46,824 nucleotides of DNA, from contig JAGPMN010000009.1 of the NCBI GenBank assembly GCA_018052825.1, positions 1 through 46,824 on the forward strand. Direction: 5' to 3'. Shown here one piece after another: positions 24,003 to 31,842 of this stretch (position 1 is its first letter; each line of letters begins with the position of its first letter). Origin of the DNA: Methanothrix sp. (GTDB lineage: Archaea; Halobacteriota; Methanosarcinia; Methanotrichales; Methanotrichaceae). Under the pieces are notes generated by a model. The model was not told the DNA's origin. It did not search any database and saw nothing but the letters and a program-made list of their open reading frames with translations. The position numbers were made by a program, and so were the translations under genes.

Positions 24003-24683
24003 GTGTTGAAAATTATGAAGTCTGTCTGTAAGCTGGCGGTCTTTGTGGCTGGGCTGCTGCTCCTATCGCCGGGCGCTCTTTCCCAGCAATCGAATGCAAG
24101 CAATATAGCCGAACTGGAAGATCTGTGGACGGAATTGAATGCCACCATGACCAATCTGAGCCAGGAGATGAGCAATTTTGATAAAGCCAATGCAACGATC
24201 AGCTATGGCAGAGAGCAGGTCGACGGGATATGGTTCAATGTCACCAATTATACTGCCAAAGACGGCACAGTACTGAAGGAATATCTCGACGAAAACAATC
24301 AAACTAATCAGACAATGCTGGTGGTGCCTGAAGAGCTTTTAACCACCCTTTCGGCCGGCAAGGGTGAGGTCGTTTTAACAGTACTTGCAGCTCCCGCTTA
24401 TCCCTGCAGGTGGGTGCTTCTCGAAAGGAGCCCGGGCGGCTATCCCAGGATAATAGAACTTTATAATCCCTGCAGACTGGTGAAGATGACAACCATTGTG
24501 GAAGCGGACGGCACCAGGACCATTGCTATCCAGGATTACACCAAAGAGAAGGACAATACCCTCGTGGTTATCATGCGCCCTGGCAAGCCGACAGAGAGAT
24601 ATGTTGAGACCCGCCCCGGCCTGCCTCCAGAGTGCTCGTGGTGTGATAACACTCATCAGTATGAATGCAAAGAGCAACAATAA
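24003..24683 (+). CDS. Secreted protein of unknown function
   Basis: The product has up to 226 residues. A signal peptide (KSVCKLAVFVAGLLLLSPGALS) is clear. The mature protein begins with a helical segment rich in Asn and Leu and several N-glycosylation sites, followed by a beta-rich part with cysteines and a Cys-rich tail ending CSWCDNTHQYECKEQQ. I recognise no family. Possible starts are GTG 24003, TTG 24006 and ATG 24015. The TATA box TATATAAAGG (23971-23980) predicts transcription near 24000, so any of them would have a leader of at most about 15 bases. It heads a group of surface-protein genes. Confidence 0.65.
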   Translation: MLKIMKSVCKLAVFVAGLLLLSPGALSQQSNASNIAELEDLWTELNATMTNLSQEMSNFDKANATISYGREQVDGIWFNVTNYTAKDGTVLKEYLDENNQTNQTMLVVPEELLTTLSAGKGEVVLTVLAAPAYPCRWVLLERSPGGYPRIIELYNPCRLVKMTTIVEADGTRTIAIQDYTKEKDNTLVVIMRPGKPTERYVETRPGLPPECSWCDNTHQYECKEQQ

Positions 24684-24713
24684 ATTTTTTGTTTGGCGCG
24701 AGGTGAGTTTTCA

Positions 24714-25742
24714 TTGACGAGAGGCCTGCTGATTCTATTGATATTTCTTGTCGCACTCAGTTCATCTGCATATGGCCAGACGGCATCCGACTGGCCCGAC
24801 CTGGCCAGCCTGACCGGGGAGTTCTCCGACAAGGGCATCGACATCAATGGCGATGGAAGGCTGGATTATCTGAACATCGACGTTGGGGTCAATGTTTTAG
24901 TGCCGGGAGAGTACAGCCTTTACGGCTTTATATTCGACAAAAATAATAAGAAAGTTGCCTGGGCTGCAGACCACAGGGTATTCTCAGACGGCAACCATAC
25001 CATGCAGCTTTTATTTGACGGCAAGACAATAGAGCAGAGCAGGCTGAATGGCCCCTACCGGCTGGGCAATCTGTCCTTGAGCTGGGGCTCGGCTTCGTCA
25101 GGATTGATATCCTGCGCCAGGCAAAACGACGCTTACACAACTGCCAATTACAATTCCAGCGACTTTGCCGATCCGGAGGATAGCAGTAGACTTCTCAGGG
25201 GGACGGGAGATGGCAGCCTTCTCGTTACGCTATCCATAACAGCCATCGTGCCGACATTCTCAGGCAGATATATGTATGACATCGCGGGGCTGAACATGCC
25301 GCCAGTCTCTTCGCCTGTCGAAATCAAGGGCTCTAAATCAGGATATAACCTGACTATGCCGGGAGTCTACGTTCCAGGCAAGCCCAATAATTTCACAGTT
25401 GCAGCCGACGAAGTGAAGAACATCAATGTGGCGGTTATGAAGCTGCAGGGAAATTTGCAGCGCATATGGGTCAGCAGCCAGTTTCCAGCCGACTCCATGG
25501 GAAAAGCCGTTGCCGAATCCGACCTCATCTCTCCCGGAGGGTCATATAACGTCAAGATCTTCGGAGATGCTGCCGAAAATGAGACAGCAGTCAATCTCAC
25601 CATGTCTGTCACCAAAAAGCTGGTAGTGGACGGGCCGTTTAGCCTCGTCATAAATACCACGGGTTTTCCCTCAGGATCCTACAGCATAAATGCCAGAGCC
25701 CTGAACGGATCATTCTGCTTTGATGAGATTGACTACAGATGA
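24714..25742 (+). CDS. Secreted surface protein with DxNGDG calcium-type motif
   Basis: Start TTG at 24714 lies seven bases after GAGGTGA (24700-24706), giving 342 residues with a signal peptide (LLILLIFLVALSSSAYG). Near the N terminus, DINGDGRLDYLNIDVGVNV is an Asp-rich, calcium-binding-like loop followed by a beta-sandwich of the kind seen in archaeal surface proteins. The C-terminal half, from VYVPGKPNNFTVAADEV to FPSGSYSINA, resembles the middle of the next protein (25739-26872), so the two share a domain. Many Asn-x-Ser/Thr sites suggest glycosylation. The function is unknown; a role in the envelope is inferred. Its stop overlaps the start of the next gene. Confidence 0.68.
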   Translation: MTRGLLILLIFLVALSSSAYGQTASDWPDLASLTGEFSDKGIDINGDGRLDYLNIDVGVNVLVPGEYSLYGFIFDKNNKKVAWAADHRVFSDGNHTMQLLFDGKTIEQSRLNGPYRLGNLSLSWGSASSGLISCARQNDAYTTANYNSSDFADPEDSSRLLRGTGDGSLLVTLSITAIVPTFSGRYMYDIAGLNMPPVSSPVEIKGSKSGYNLTMPGVYVPGKPNNFTVAADEVKNINVAVMKLQGNLQRIWVSSQFPADSMGKAVAESDLISPGGSYNVKIFGDAAENETAVNLTMSVTKKLVVDGPFSLVINTTGFPSGSYSINARALNGSFCFDEIDYR

Positions 25743-26872
25743 TCGCGGGATCTATGGGAGGAGCTGATCGAAGTGAGCTGGAGGGAATTGGTGAGCGTGC
25801 GGGTTCAGGGCGGAGATCTTTACAGCCATGTATTTTGCGGCTGGCCCTGCTGCCAGCGGCTCTCTGCCTGGCTTTTGCGCTGCCTGGACTGGCCTTTCAG
25901 GTCACGCCGGCCAATCCCCAGCCCGGGCAGGAGCTGTTGTTGGAGGGGACGGCAAGCCCCGGAGAGGAGATATCATTTAAGTCCAGCTTCTCGATGAATC
26001 TGCCCGTTGCCGGCGGGCAGTACGAGTATGAGACGCGCGTGAAGGTTCCCCAAAAGCCAAATCGCTTCACAGTAGCTGTAAGCAATGTGGCCGAGTTCAA
26101 TGCCGGCGTCAAGGTTGGCATCTGGATCACAAAGGGCTTTACTCCCAGCGGCGGGAGGGTGAGCCTCTCCCAGGCGGACGTCCCGCCCGGACAATATAAT
26201 CTGAAGATGTTCGGAAAGGCCCTCTCAGGGGCTTCTTATGTGCCGGTGACTGTGCAGGCGGAGACGGCAGTCAAAGCCGACCCGTCTGGAAGATATAGGC
26301 TGGCCATAGATACCACAGGCATTCCTGCTGGAGATTATATCATAACCGGAGCAGGAGAGACGAAGACCATCCGCCTGGGAGGGATTGGATCGCCATCCGG
26401 GGCGTCGACTGCTGTGAGTGCCGGCGCCAGCAGCTTCAGCGGCTCATCCGGTCGTCCTGCCACATCCATAGGGGTCGATCGGAAGACAGTGCTCTGGTAT
26501 GCGGGCCAGATGGGCATGGATGCCAATAACAGCAGCCAGTACGGCCAGGCAGAGGAGATGCTCAAAAAGAGGCTCTCAGGAGGCTACTGGAAGATAATCG
26601 GGCGGGGCGAACCTCTCACCGAGGAGGCGGGAGACTGCATGCAGGAGTACTGCCTGGTGCGGGGTATCGATGCCTGCACTGCCTGCCGTGACAAGGACAT
26701 CGTACTGAAGGGCGGAAATGCCTCAGGCGCAGGCCGGCAGGCTGCGTCTGTGGCAAACTGCTCTGTAGCAGAGGGCGCAAACCAATCCAATTCGAGAGCA
26801 GAAGCTCGTGAGGAGAAGGGTTTCTTTAGCTCGGCTGTGGAGTGGCTTGAGGGGCTGCTGGGGATTCTTTGA
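25739..26872 (+). CDS. Secreted or anchored surface protein, shares domain with upstream neighbour
   Basis: A 377-residue product. Residues 32-53 (ILRLALLPAALCLAFALPGL) form a signal-like hydrophobic segment after a long charged start, so the true start may be later, for example the TTG at 25835. The mature part opens FQVTPANPQPGQELLLEGTA, a beta-sandwich. VKVPQKPNRFTVAVSNVAEF and VPPGQYNLKMFGKAL to IDTTGIPAGDYIITG match the neighbour's C-terminal domain. A Ser/Gly-rich linker and a helical, Cys-containing tail (MQEYCLVRGIDACTACRD) follow. The ATG overlaps the stop of the preceding gene, and the stop overlaps the next start, so the three genes form an operon. Function unknown. Confidence 0.65.
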   Translation: MIAGSMGGADRSELEGIGERAGSGRRSLQPCILRLALLPAALCLAFALPGLAFQVTPANPQPGQELLLEGTASPGEEISFKSSFSMNLPVAGGQYEYETRVKVPQKPNRFTVAVSNVAEFNAGVKVGIWITKGFTPSGGRVSLSQADVPPGQYNLKMFGKALSGASYVPVTVQAETAVKADPSGRYRLAIDTTGIPAGDYIITGAGETKTIRLGGIGSPSGASTAVSAGASSFSGSSGRPATSIGVDRKTVLWYAGQMGMDANNSSQYGQAEEMLKKRLSGGYWKIIGRGEPLTEEAGDCMQEYCLVRGIDACTACRDKDIVLKGGNASGAGRQAASVANCSVAEGANQSNSRAEAREEKGFFSSAVEWLEGLLGIL

Positions 26873-27825
26873 CATCGAATAGGCCCGCCCGGATTCCGTC
26901 GGATCTGCTGGCAGCAGCAGCGCTCTCCCTTGCCATGCTGCTCTTTACCCTCACGCCGCTGTCGGGTCTTCCGGTGGTGAGGATTCCGCTGGGGCTGCTC
27001 ATGGTGCTGTTTGTCCCCGGCTACACGCTAATCGCAGCCCTTTTCCCAGGGGAGGCGGACCTGGATGGGATCGAGAGGGTGGCCCTCTCTTTCGGACTGA
27101 GCATTGCCGTGGTGCCGCTCATCGGGCTGGGCCTCAACTATACCCCCTGGGGGATCAGGCTTACTCCGGTTGTCGTCTCACTGGCGTTATTCACTCTGCT
27201 AATGTCCGCCGCTGCCTATTGGCGGCGCAGCAGCCTGCCTGAGGATGAGAGGTTCTCACTCAGGCTCCGGGAGTCTGCCCAGGGCTGGATGGCAGAGCTT
27301 TTGCAGGAAAACCGCAGCAGGCTGGACAGAGCCCTCACGATAATCCTAGTCCTGAGCATCATCGCCTCCATAGCCGCCCTGGTCTATGTGATCGTAACCC
27401 CCAAGCAGGGGGAGAAGTTCACTGAGTTTTACATACTGGGGCCGGGCGGGAAGGCCTGCGACTATCCCACCAGCGTGATATCAGGAAGCAGCAGCACTGT
27501 GATTGTGGGGGTAGTCAATCATGAGTATGCCCCAGTCAATTACACCATGAGGATCGTCCTGAGCAGCACGGTTGATGGGGTGCAGCCCCATGCGGAGGAG
27601 ATGCTGATCGCGAGCCATAACCTCACATTAGCCCACAACGAGAGCTGGGAGAGGCCGGTCAATTACACATTGAACCGGACTGGAGACTTTCAGAAGCTAC
27701 AGTTTCTGCTCTACAGGGAGGGCAACTTCACAGGCCCATACCGGGATCTGCACATATGGGTCAATGTCTCCAGACCTCAATCCTCTCTTTCGGACAGGAC
27801 AGCCGGGCGGGATCTTGGAAGATGA
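26869..27825 (+). CDS. DUF1616 family membrane protein
   Basis: The 318-residue protein has four membrane segments in its first half: two near residues 12-62, with PLGLLMVLFVPGYTLIAALFP between them matching the opening of DUF1616 proteins, and two around 70-115 (ERVALSFGLSIAVVPLIGL, then VVVSLALFTLLMSAAAYW). A fifth (ALTIILVLSIIASIAALVYV) precedes an extracellular beta-sandwich with several N-glycosylation sites, similar to the outer domain of this family. The start is TTG at 26869, overlapping the stop of the preceding surface-protein gene. The function of the family is unknown; in methanogens it often accompanies surface-protein genes. Confidence 0.78.
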   Translation: MTSNRPARIPSDLLAAAALSLAMLLFTLTPLSGLPVVRIPLGLLMVLFVPGYTLIAALFPGEADLDGIERVALSFGLSIAVVPLIGLGLNYTPWGIRLTPVVVSLALFTLLMSAAAYWRRSSLPEDERFSLRLRESAQGWMAELLQENRSRLDRALTIILVLSIIASIAALVYVIVTPKQGEKFTEFYILGPGGKACDYPTSVISGSSSTVIVGVVNHEYAPVNYTMRIVLSSTVDGVQPHAEEMLIASHNLTLAHNESWERPVNYTLNRTGDFQKLQFLLYREGNFTGPYRDLHIWVNVSRPQSSLSDRTAGRDLGR

Positions 27826-27917
27826 GTTTGCTCGACTCTTTTTGACCTTCTCCGCTGCGCGTTCACTGCTTCTTCTACCTCCTCTCGAAAGTTCATGTAG
27901 TCCTCAAAGCAGCCCAT
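27777..27917 (-). CDS. Possible 46-residue small protein
   Basis: On the minus strand an ATG at 27915-27917 is preceded by AGGGGAGACGATAGCT, a Shine-Dalgarno-like GGGGAG about nine bases away. The frame encodes a charged, probably helical 46-residue peptide beginning MGCFEDYMNFREEVEEAVNA. Its end overlaps the 3' end of the DUF1616 gene by 49 bases on the opposite strand. I do not recognise it. It is supported only by its start signals and by occupying an otherwise empty gap. Confidence 0.3.
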   Translation of the reverse strand: MGCFEDYMNFREEVEEAVNAQRRRSKRVEQTHLPRSRPAVLSERED

Positions 27918-27996
27918 AGCTATCGTCTCCCCTGGCCATGCCAGCGGTGATGTGCGCTCGACAATTTTAATAGCTATCCGTGCAGCTAACTATAGC

Positions 27997-28401
27997 ATGA
28001 ACGATCCGGGCGGCAGCCTGCAGGTCCGGGCGGCGCAGCTCGTTGCAGCAGGTGAGGCTTTTCAGGCCATCGCCTATGCGGCATTGAGGGCCAGAGCAGG
28101 CAGAATTGCTCCGGGGGGCATCATCAGGATAGGGCAGTTCGAGCTGACTGTGGCCGAGAACGAGATCGGAAACGGTTCAGTGGTGCTGATCATCCTGCCC
28201 GCCGCCCAGCTGGAGGGCCTGGCCATGGCAGCGGCCTATAAGCTGGAGAGCTCTGCCTCTCGATGGAGCGACCCGGAGAGGAGGCAGTGGCTGGCTGACT
28301 TTTTGGGAAGCCTAGCCTACTACCTGGAGAGGTGGCAGCAGATCAAGATGAGGCGCGGGCCTGGTGAGAACTTTACATTCGAAAAGGCGGTCAGCAGGTG
28401 A
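27997..28401 (+). CDS. Conserved-looking hypothetical protein
   Basis: From ATG 27997 the product has 134 residues: MNDPGGSLQVRAAQLVAAGE, an Ala-rich helix, a small beta part around GGIIRIGQFELTVAENEIG, and a C-terminal helical part (WLADFLGSLAYYLERWQQIK). A TATA-like TTTTAATAG lies about 30 bases ahead, consistent with a leaderless mRNA, so I prefer this start over the one 15 codons upstream. There is no signal peptide or membrane segment. I recognise no family. Codon use matches the neighbourhood. It converges on the TIR-like gene. Confidence 0.6.
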   Translation: MNDPGGSLQVRAAQLVAAGEAFQAIAYAALRARAGRIAPGGIIRIGQFELTVAENEIGNGSVVLIILPAAQLEGLAMAAAYKLESSASRWSDPERRQWLADFLGSLAYYLERWQQIKMRRGPGENFTFEKAVSR

Positions 28402-28422
28402 ATTTTTACGTCTTATAATTTC

Positions 28423-28983
28423 CTAATGCCTGCTCTCAAACGTCCTGGCATCCAGTTGAATCTTATTCTGGCAGTAGGAGCAGACCGTCTCCAGCCACCC
28501 CGGACCGGCCAGGGCTTCAGCCACCTCCTCCTGAGGAGGGAGGTACTGGGTCATCTCCTCTCCGCACCTGGGGCAGGTCACCTTCAGCCACTCCAGCCTG
28601 GACAGCTCCCGAAGGGTCCTGAGCAGGAGGCCGACGGCATCGGCAAATCCTCCCCCGGCAAAGACGACGGGCTGCAGGTGCTCAATGAGAAAGGGCATCC
28701 TGGCTCCCTCCTCCCGCAGAGGTATGATCAGCATGTCGAGCCCGCAGGCCATGCCGATCTCCTGGCAGAGCTGGGGCGATACGGCCCCCTCCCTGGTGAG
28801 CAGGGCAACCAGGCACTCGCTGTTTCTCAGGCCGAATGAGACTCTCCCTGCGAGGGATACCGCTGGCGAGAGGCTGTAGAGTGCGGCGTAGCTCTCCAGC
28901 CCCACCCGCCAGAGGGCCCGGGAGAGCTGCAGGGCCAGCTCTTCGTCATGCGGGCTGTGGGAGATGTAGACCTGGGTGATCAT
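28423..28983 (-). CDS. TIR-like domain protein with C-terminal zinc ribbon
   Basis: From the ATG at 28981-28983 the protein has 186 residues. Residues 1-125 resemble a TIR domain: QVYISHSPHDEELALQLSRA is the opening strand and helix, SLAGRVSFGLRNSECLVALLT matches the I-x-x-S-x-x-x-V-x-LLS segment, and SPQLCQEIGMACG has a Glu (E75) where NAD-cleaving TIR domains carry the catalytic Glu. The C-terminal part has CPRCGEEM and CSYCQNKI, two CxxC pairs forming a probable zinc ribbon. An upstream in-frame start at 29124 would overlap the hdrA start and lacks support. Bacterial TIR proteins often act in phage defence by destroying NAD, but no defence partner is seen here. Confidence 0.65.
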   Translation of the reverse strand: MITQVYISHSPHDEELALQLSRALWRVGLESYAALYSLSPAVSLAGRVSFGLRNSECLVALLTREGAVSPQLCQEIGMACGLDMLIIPLREEGARMPFLIEHLQPVVFAGGGFADAVGLLLRTLRELSRLEWLKVTCPRCGEEMTQYLPPQEEVAEALAGPGWLETVCSYCQNKIQLDARTFESRH

Positions 28984-29116
28984 TGCATATCTATTAATGC
29001 GCTTTCTTAAAAAGCCTGACCGTCGCCGGCACGCAGAGTGCTTTCTGCTTGAGAAATAACAATCCCAATGGCATAACTTTAAGTGACTTGATGCTTCATA
29101 TCCCCTGCGAGGTCCC

Positions 29117-31495
29117 ATGCCCATTGGAGTGTACGTCTGTCACTGCGGCCTGAACATCGCCGGAGTCCTGAACGTGGAGGATCTGAGAAGCTATGCAGAA
29201 AAGCTTCCCGATGTGGCCGTAGCCCGCGATCTGCAGTTCTCCTGCTCCGACATCGGCCAGGAGCAGATCCAGAAGGATATCGCCGAGTACAATCTGGATC
29301 GCGTTGTCGTGGCCGCATGCTCGCCGCGGCTGCACGAGCCCACATTCCGCCGGGCCATCAGCAAGGCTGGGCTCAATCCCTACATGCTGGAGATGGCAAA
29401 CATCAGAGAGCAGTGCTCCTGGGTGCATATGGACCAGCCGGCCATGGCCACAGAGAAGGCCAAGGACCTCATACGCATGGCCGTGGCCAAGGCGGCGCTG
29501 CTCCACCCACTCGAGCCGGAGAGCATACCTGTCAGCAAGGATGTCCTGGTCATAGGCGGGGGGGTGGCCGGGATCGCCGCTGCCCTCGACCTGGCCGATG
29601 CCGGGCTGCATGTCTTTCTGGTGGAGCGGCGGCCCACCATCGGCGGCTACATGGCCCTTCTCACAGATGTGTTTCCCACAAACGACTGCTCCATATGCGT
29701 GCTGGGGCCCAAGATGTCCGAGGTTTACAACCACCCAGGCATCACCCTCATGACATACTCCGAGGTGCTGGGGGTCGAGGGTAGCGTGGGCAATTTTACG
29801 GTCTCAGGGGTGCGCCGGGCCCGCTATGTGGACGAGAAGCTCTGCAAGGGCTGCATCAGCGAGTGCGCCGGCGTCTGCCCGGTCGAGGTCCCCAGCGAAT
29901 ACGACTTTGGCATAGGCAAGAGAAAGGCCATATACATCCCCTATCCACAGGCCGTGCCCCTCGTTGCCTGCATCGACCCCCAGGCCTGCATAGGCTGCAC
30001 CCGCTGCGTCGAGTCCTGCCCGGCCCAAGCGGTAAAGCTGGATGAGAAGCCCTCCGACTTCAAGCTGAATGTGGGGGCCATAATCGTGGCCACAGGATGG
30101 CAGCCCTTCGACGCCTCCAGAAAGGAGGAGTACGGATTCGGCAGATACAGGGACGTCATCACCACACTGCAGATGGAGAGGATGCTCAATGCCTCAGGGC
30201 CGACCAGGGGGGAGGTGGTCAGCCCCAGCACGGGCCGGGTAGCATCCTCCATCGCCTTCCTTCAGTGCGTGGGCTCGCGTGATGCGACTGTGGGAAACGA
30301 ATACTGCTCTCGCATCTGCTGCATGGCCTCCCTCAAGAACGCCCAGCTGGTAAAGGAAAAGTACCCGGAGACTGAGGTCACCATCTACTACATTGACATC
30401 CGGGCCTGCGGAGAGGGCTATGAGGAGTTTTACATCCGGGCCCAGAGGCTGGGCATCAACTTCGTGCGGTCCCGCGTCTCCCGCATAGAAGAGGTGGACG
30501 GAGAGATATTCCTCATATTCGAGGACACCCAGAGCGGCGAGGTCCGGAGGGTCAGGCACGACCTGGCTGTGCTCTCTGTGGGCCTGGAGCCTGACAGCAA
30601 GGCTGATGTGCTGGGCAATCTGCTGGGCCTCTCACGCAGGCCTGACAGGTTCTTTGAGATAGCCCATCCCAAGATGAGGCCGGTGGAGGCCCATATCGAC
30701 GGGGTCTTCATAGCAGGCTGCGCCTCCGGCCCCAAGGAGATCCCCATATCCATCGCCCAGGGAAGCGCGGCAGCGGCGAAAGCAGTCAAGCTTCTTCACA
30801 GGGGCTATCTCGATCTGGAGCCGACATCGGCCTACGTAGATCCGGAAAAGTGCATCAGATGCAAGCTTTGTGTGGATGTCTGCCCCATTAAGGCCATATC
30901 TGTGAAAAGCCCGGCCTATGTGGATGAGGCAGCATGCAAGGGCTGCGGCTCCTGTGCCGCCGCCTGTCCGGTCGATGCCATAGACATGCGCTTCTTCTCC
31001 GACCAGCAGATAATGGCCCAGGTGAGGGCGGCCACAGAGGAGAAGAAGGAGTTCCCGCTGATTGTGGCCTTTCTCTGCAACTGGTGCAGCTACGGGGCGG
31101 CAGACCTCGCAGGGACATCACGCATCCAGTATCCCACCAACGCGAGAAACATCCGGGTTATGTGCTCGGGCCGGGTTGACCCGGTCTTCATACTGGAGGC
31201 CCTGCGCCGGGGCGCTGATGGCGTTCTCATCGCAGGATGCCGCATAGGCGAGTGCCACTACCGGGACGGCAACTACCAGGCCCTGCAGAGGGTCAATGTA
31301 CTCAAGGGCGTCCTGGAAAAGGTTGGCCTGGACCCGGGCAGGGTCAAGATCGTATGGTGCGCAGCCAGCGAGGGGGAGATCTATGCGAGGGACCTCAAGG
31401 ACTTCATAAGCGAGCTGAAGGCAATGGGGCCCATCGGTACGGAACTGCAAAGCAGGGCTGCTGTCAGCCCTGCAGGGGAGGCTTCCAGCCCATGA
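29117..31495 (+). CDS. hdrA: HdrA fused to MvhD, flavin-bifurcating heterodisulfide reductase subunit
   Basis: HdrA holds the FAD that splits electrons between ferredoxin and heterodisulfide in the cytoplasmic Hdr complex. This 792-residue protein starts with the HdrA N-terminal domain (VCHCGLNIAGVLNVEDL), then the Rossmann FAD site VLVIGGGVAGIAAALDLA (residues 144-160) and NDCSICVLGPKM. Ferredoxin-type clusters are CIGCTRCVESCP, CIRCKLCVDVCP and CKGCGSCAAACP. Residues about 645-770 are a complete MvhD domain (FLCNWCSYGAADLAG, VMCSGRVDP, AGCRIGECHYRDGN), usually a separate subunit that takes electrons from hydrogenase, F420 or formate dehydrogenases. The same fusion occurs in HdrA2 of Methanosarcina. 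ATG 29117 follows GAGGT. It leads a five-gene operon. Confidence 0.93.
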   Translation: MPIGVYVCHCGLNIAGVLNVEDLRSYAEKLPDVAVARDLQFSCSDIGQEQIQKDIAEYNLDRVVVAACSPRLHEPTFRRAISKAGLNPYMLEMANIREQCSWVHMDQPAMATEKAKDLIRMAVAKAALLHPLEPESIPVSKDVLVIGGGVAGIAAALDLADAGLHVFLVERRPTIGGYMALLTDVFPTNDCSICVLGPKMSEVYNHPGITLMTYSEVLGVEGSVGNFTVSGVRRARYVDEKLCKGCISECAGVCPVEVPSEYDFGIGKRKAIYIPYPQAVPLVACIDPQACIGCTRCVESCPAQAVKLDEKPSDFKLNVGAIIVATGWQPFDASRKEEYGFGRYRDVITTLQMERMLNASGPTRGEVVSPSTGRVASSIAFLQCVGSRDATVGNEYCSRICCMASLKNAQLVKEKYPETEVTIYYIDIRACGEGYEEFYIRAQRLGINFVRSRVSRIEEVDGEIFLIFEDTQSGEVRRVRHDLAVLSVGLEPDSKADVLGNLLGLSRRPDRFFEIAHPKMRPVEAHIDGVFIAGCASGPKEIPISIAQGSAAAAKAVKLLHRGYLDLEPTSAYVDPEKCIRCKLCVDVCPIKAISVKSPAYVDEAACKGCGSCAAACPVDAIDMRFFSDQQIMAQVRAATEEKKEFPLIVAFLCNWCSYGAADLAGTSRIQYPTNARNIRVMCSGRVDPVFILEALRRGADGVLIAGCRIGECHYRDGNYQALQRVNVLKGVLEKVGLDPGRVKIVWCAASEGEIYARDLKDFISELKAMGPIGTELQSRAAVSPAGEASSP

Positions 31496-31842
31496 TGGAG
31501 ATAGAAAAGGAGATGGATGTCCAGGACAGTCATATACTGGCCAGGCAGAAGAGCAAAGAGAGGGAGATCCTCCTCGACTACGATTACAAGAGATGCGTCG
31601 GCTGCTCCATCTGCGTCTCTCTATGCCCGAAGAAAGCCCTGCAAGAGGGCCCTCTGCAGGAGATTGCCAAGGGGCTGGATGCGCCGCCGGTGCTGATCGA
31701 CCTTGAAGCCTGCGCCTTCTGCGGCATGTGTGCCAACTTCTGTCCCACAAAGGCCTTCCGCATGACTGTGACGGAGATGCCTGCGGCTATCGATGCAGAG
31801 CATGAGGGCAGGCCGGCCCGTACTGCGGAGGCAGGGGCATGA
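31492..31842 (+). CDS. Two-cluster 4Fe-4S ferredoxin-like protein
   Basis: Starting at ATG 31492, which overlaps the hdrA stop (ATGA), the product has 116 residues. Two full 4Fe-4S motifs are visible: CVGCSICVSLCPKKAL and CAFCGMCANFCPTKAF, separated by a 30-residue spacer. The first 35 residues are charged and soluble. It is probably an electron carrier within the Hdr complex encoded around it. The stop overlaps the start of the polyferredoxin gene. A longer frame extends into hdrA from 31237, but that part lacks plausible composition and I reject it. Confidence 0.85.
   Translation: MMEIEKEMDVQDSHILARQKSKEREILLDYDYKRCVGCSICVSLCPKKALQEGPLQEIAKGLDAPPVLIDLEACAFCGMCANFCPTKAFRMTVTEMPAAIDAEHEGRPARTAEAGA

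Noticed and set aside
31237..31491. N-terminal extension of the two-cluster ferredoxin into hdrA
   Set aside because: The extra 85 residues are Gly/Pro/Arg/Gln-rich shadow sequence, and ATG 31492 overlaps the hdrA stop as at the other junctions.
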